Below are positions 5,367 through 5,491 of a stretch of DNA of 5,491 nt, one piece after another. Position numbers and translations under genes: made by a program. Each line of letters opens with the position of its first letter. Within the stretch, counting starts at the first letter, position 1. This stretch comes from Streptosporangiaceae bacterium (GTDB lineage: Bacteria; Actinomycetota; Actinomycetes; Streptosporangiales; Streptosporangiaceae). The stretch lies in the NCBI GenBank assembly GCA_030040415.1, contig JASHTT010000567.1, forward strand, positions 1-5,491, written 5' to 3'. The notes under the pieces are model-generated. The model had not been told where the DNA came from, searched no databases, and saw only the letters and a program-made list of their open reading frames with translations.

Positions 5367-5491
5367 ATGGCTGTGCTTGATTCTGGTGACCTCGCCCCGG
5401 CAAGCGGCTTCCACGTTCACCTTGACGTCTTCGAGGGGCCGTTCGACCTGCTGCTCGCGCTGATCTCCAAGCACAAGCTGGACATCACCGA
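5367..5491 (+). CDS. scpA: Segregation and condensation protein A (kleisin), N-terminus only
   Basis: ScpA is the kleisin subunit that, with ScpB, closes the SMC ring and promotes chromosome compaction and segregation. Only 41 codons lie in the window; the gene runs off the 3' end. After a short variable lead (MAVLDSGDLAPASG), the diagnostic ScpA N-terminal sequence appears: FHVHLDVFEGPFDLLLALI (15-33) followed by SKHKLDIT. The FEGPFDLLL core is the family hallmark and belongs to the helical domain that contacts the SMC neck. The start is uncertain. ATG 5367 has a weak GGTGA five nt upstream; an in-frame GTG at 5358 would add three residues and lacks a good Shine-Dalgarno sequence. The frame is closed by a TGA at 5328-5330, so no longer N-terminus is possible. 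The gap to the RHH-like gene is 76 nt, so scpA may be read through from parA or have its own promoter. scpB is expected downstream, outside the window. Confidence 0.93.
   Translation, partial: MAVLDSGDLAPASGFHVHLDVFEGPFDLLLALISKHKLDIT

Noticed and set aside
1..5491. Mobile element, CRISPR array, tRNA or rRNA; xerD as a phage-type integrase.
   Set aside because: No terminal repeats, repeat-spacer pattern or structural RNA is seen. The recombinase has housekeeping XerD motifs and sits among core genes.

Overview
The window is GC-rich DNA with G/C-dominated third codon positions, GTG and other non-ATG starts, and proteins that read like actinobacterial (actinomycete) orthologues. All seven genes lie on the + strand and are tightly packed. 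The gene order resembles the Mycobacterium tuberculosis pyrG-NUDIX-xerD and parA-scpA neighbourhood as I remember it (Rv1699-Rv1701 and Rv1708-Rv1709). The species cannot be named from the sequence.

Left half (1-3920), metabolic genes plus a recombinase: the C-terminal two thirds of CTP synthase (pyrG, cut by the window start); an ADP-ribose-type NUDIX hydrolase overlapping its 3' end by 8 nt; a complete 371-aa alanine dehydrogenase (ald) after a 58-nt gap that holds a strong GC hairpin; and the tyrosine recombinase xerD, overlapping ald by 4 nt. XerD appears to start at a CTG codon placed behind a 9-nt match to the 16S anti-Shine-Dalgarno sequence. The spacing suggests one polycistronic unit.

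Right half (3921-5491), chromosome segregation genes: a 183-nt gap with a plausible housekeeping-type promoter (4024-4052) and a tandem 8-bp repeat (4064-4080); a ParA/Soj ATPase with no ParB; a 108-aa protein overlapping parA by 43 nt and predicted to be a ribbon-helix-helix DNA-binding protein with a basic N-terminal tail; then a short gap with two CTAG-centred palindromes; then the start of scpA, the kleisin of the SMC-ScpAB condensin, cut by the window end.

The most interesting proposal is that ParA and the small RHH-like protein form a chromosomal ParA/ParG-like pair working next to condensin. A repeat in the parA leader, with a near-copy before scpA, is a candidate operator or centromere. 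XerD (dimer resolution), ParA and ScpA give the region a segregation theme. The pair's function is inference from predicted fold and gene order. The enzyme identities rest on visible catalytic motifs.
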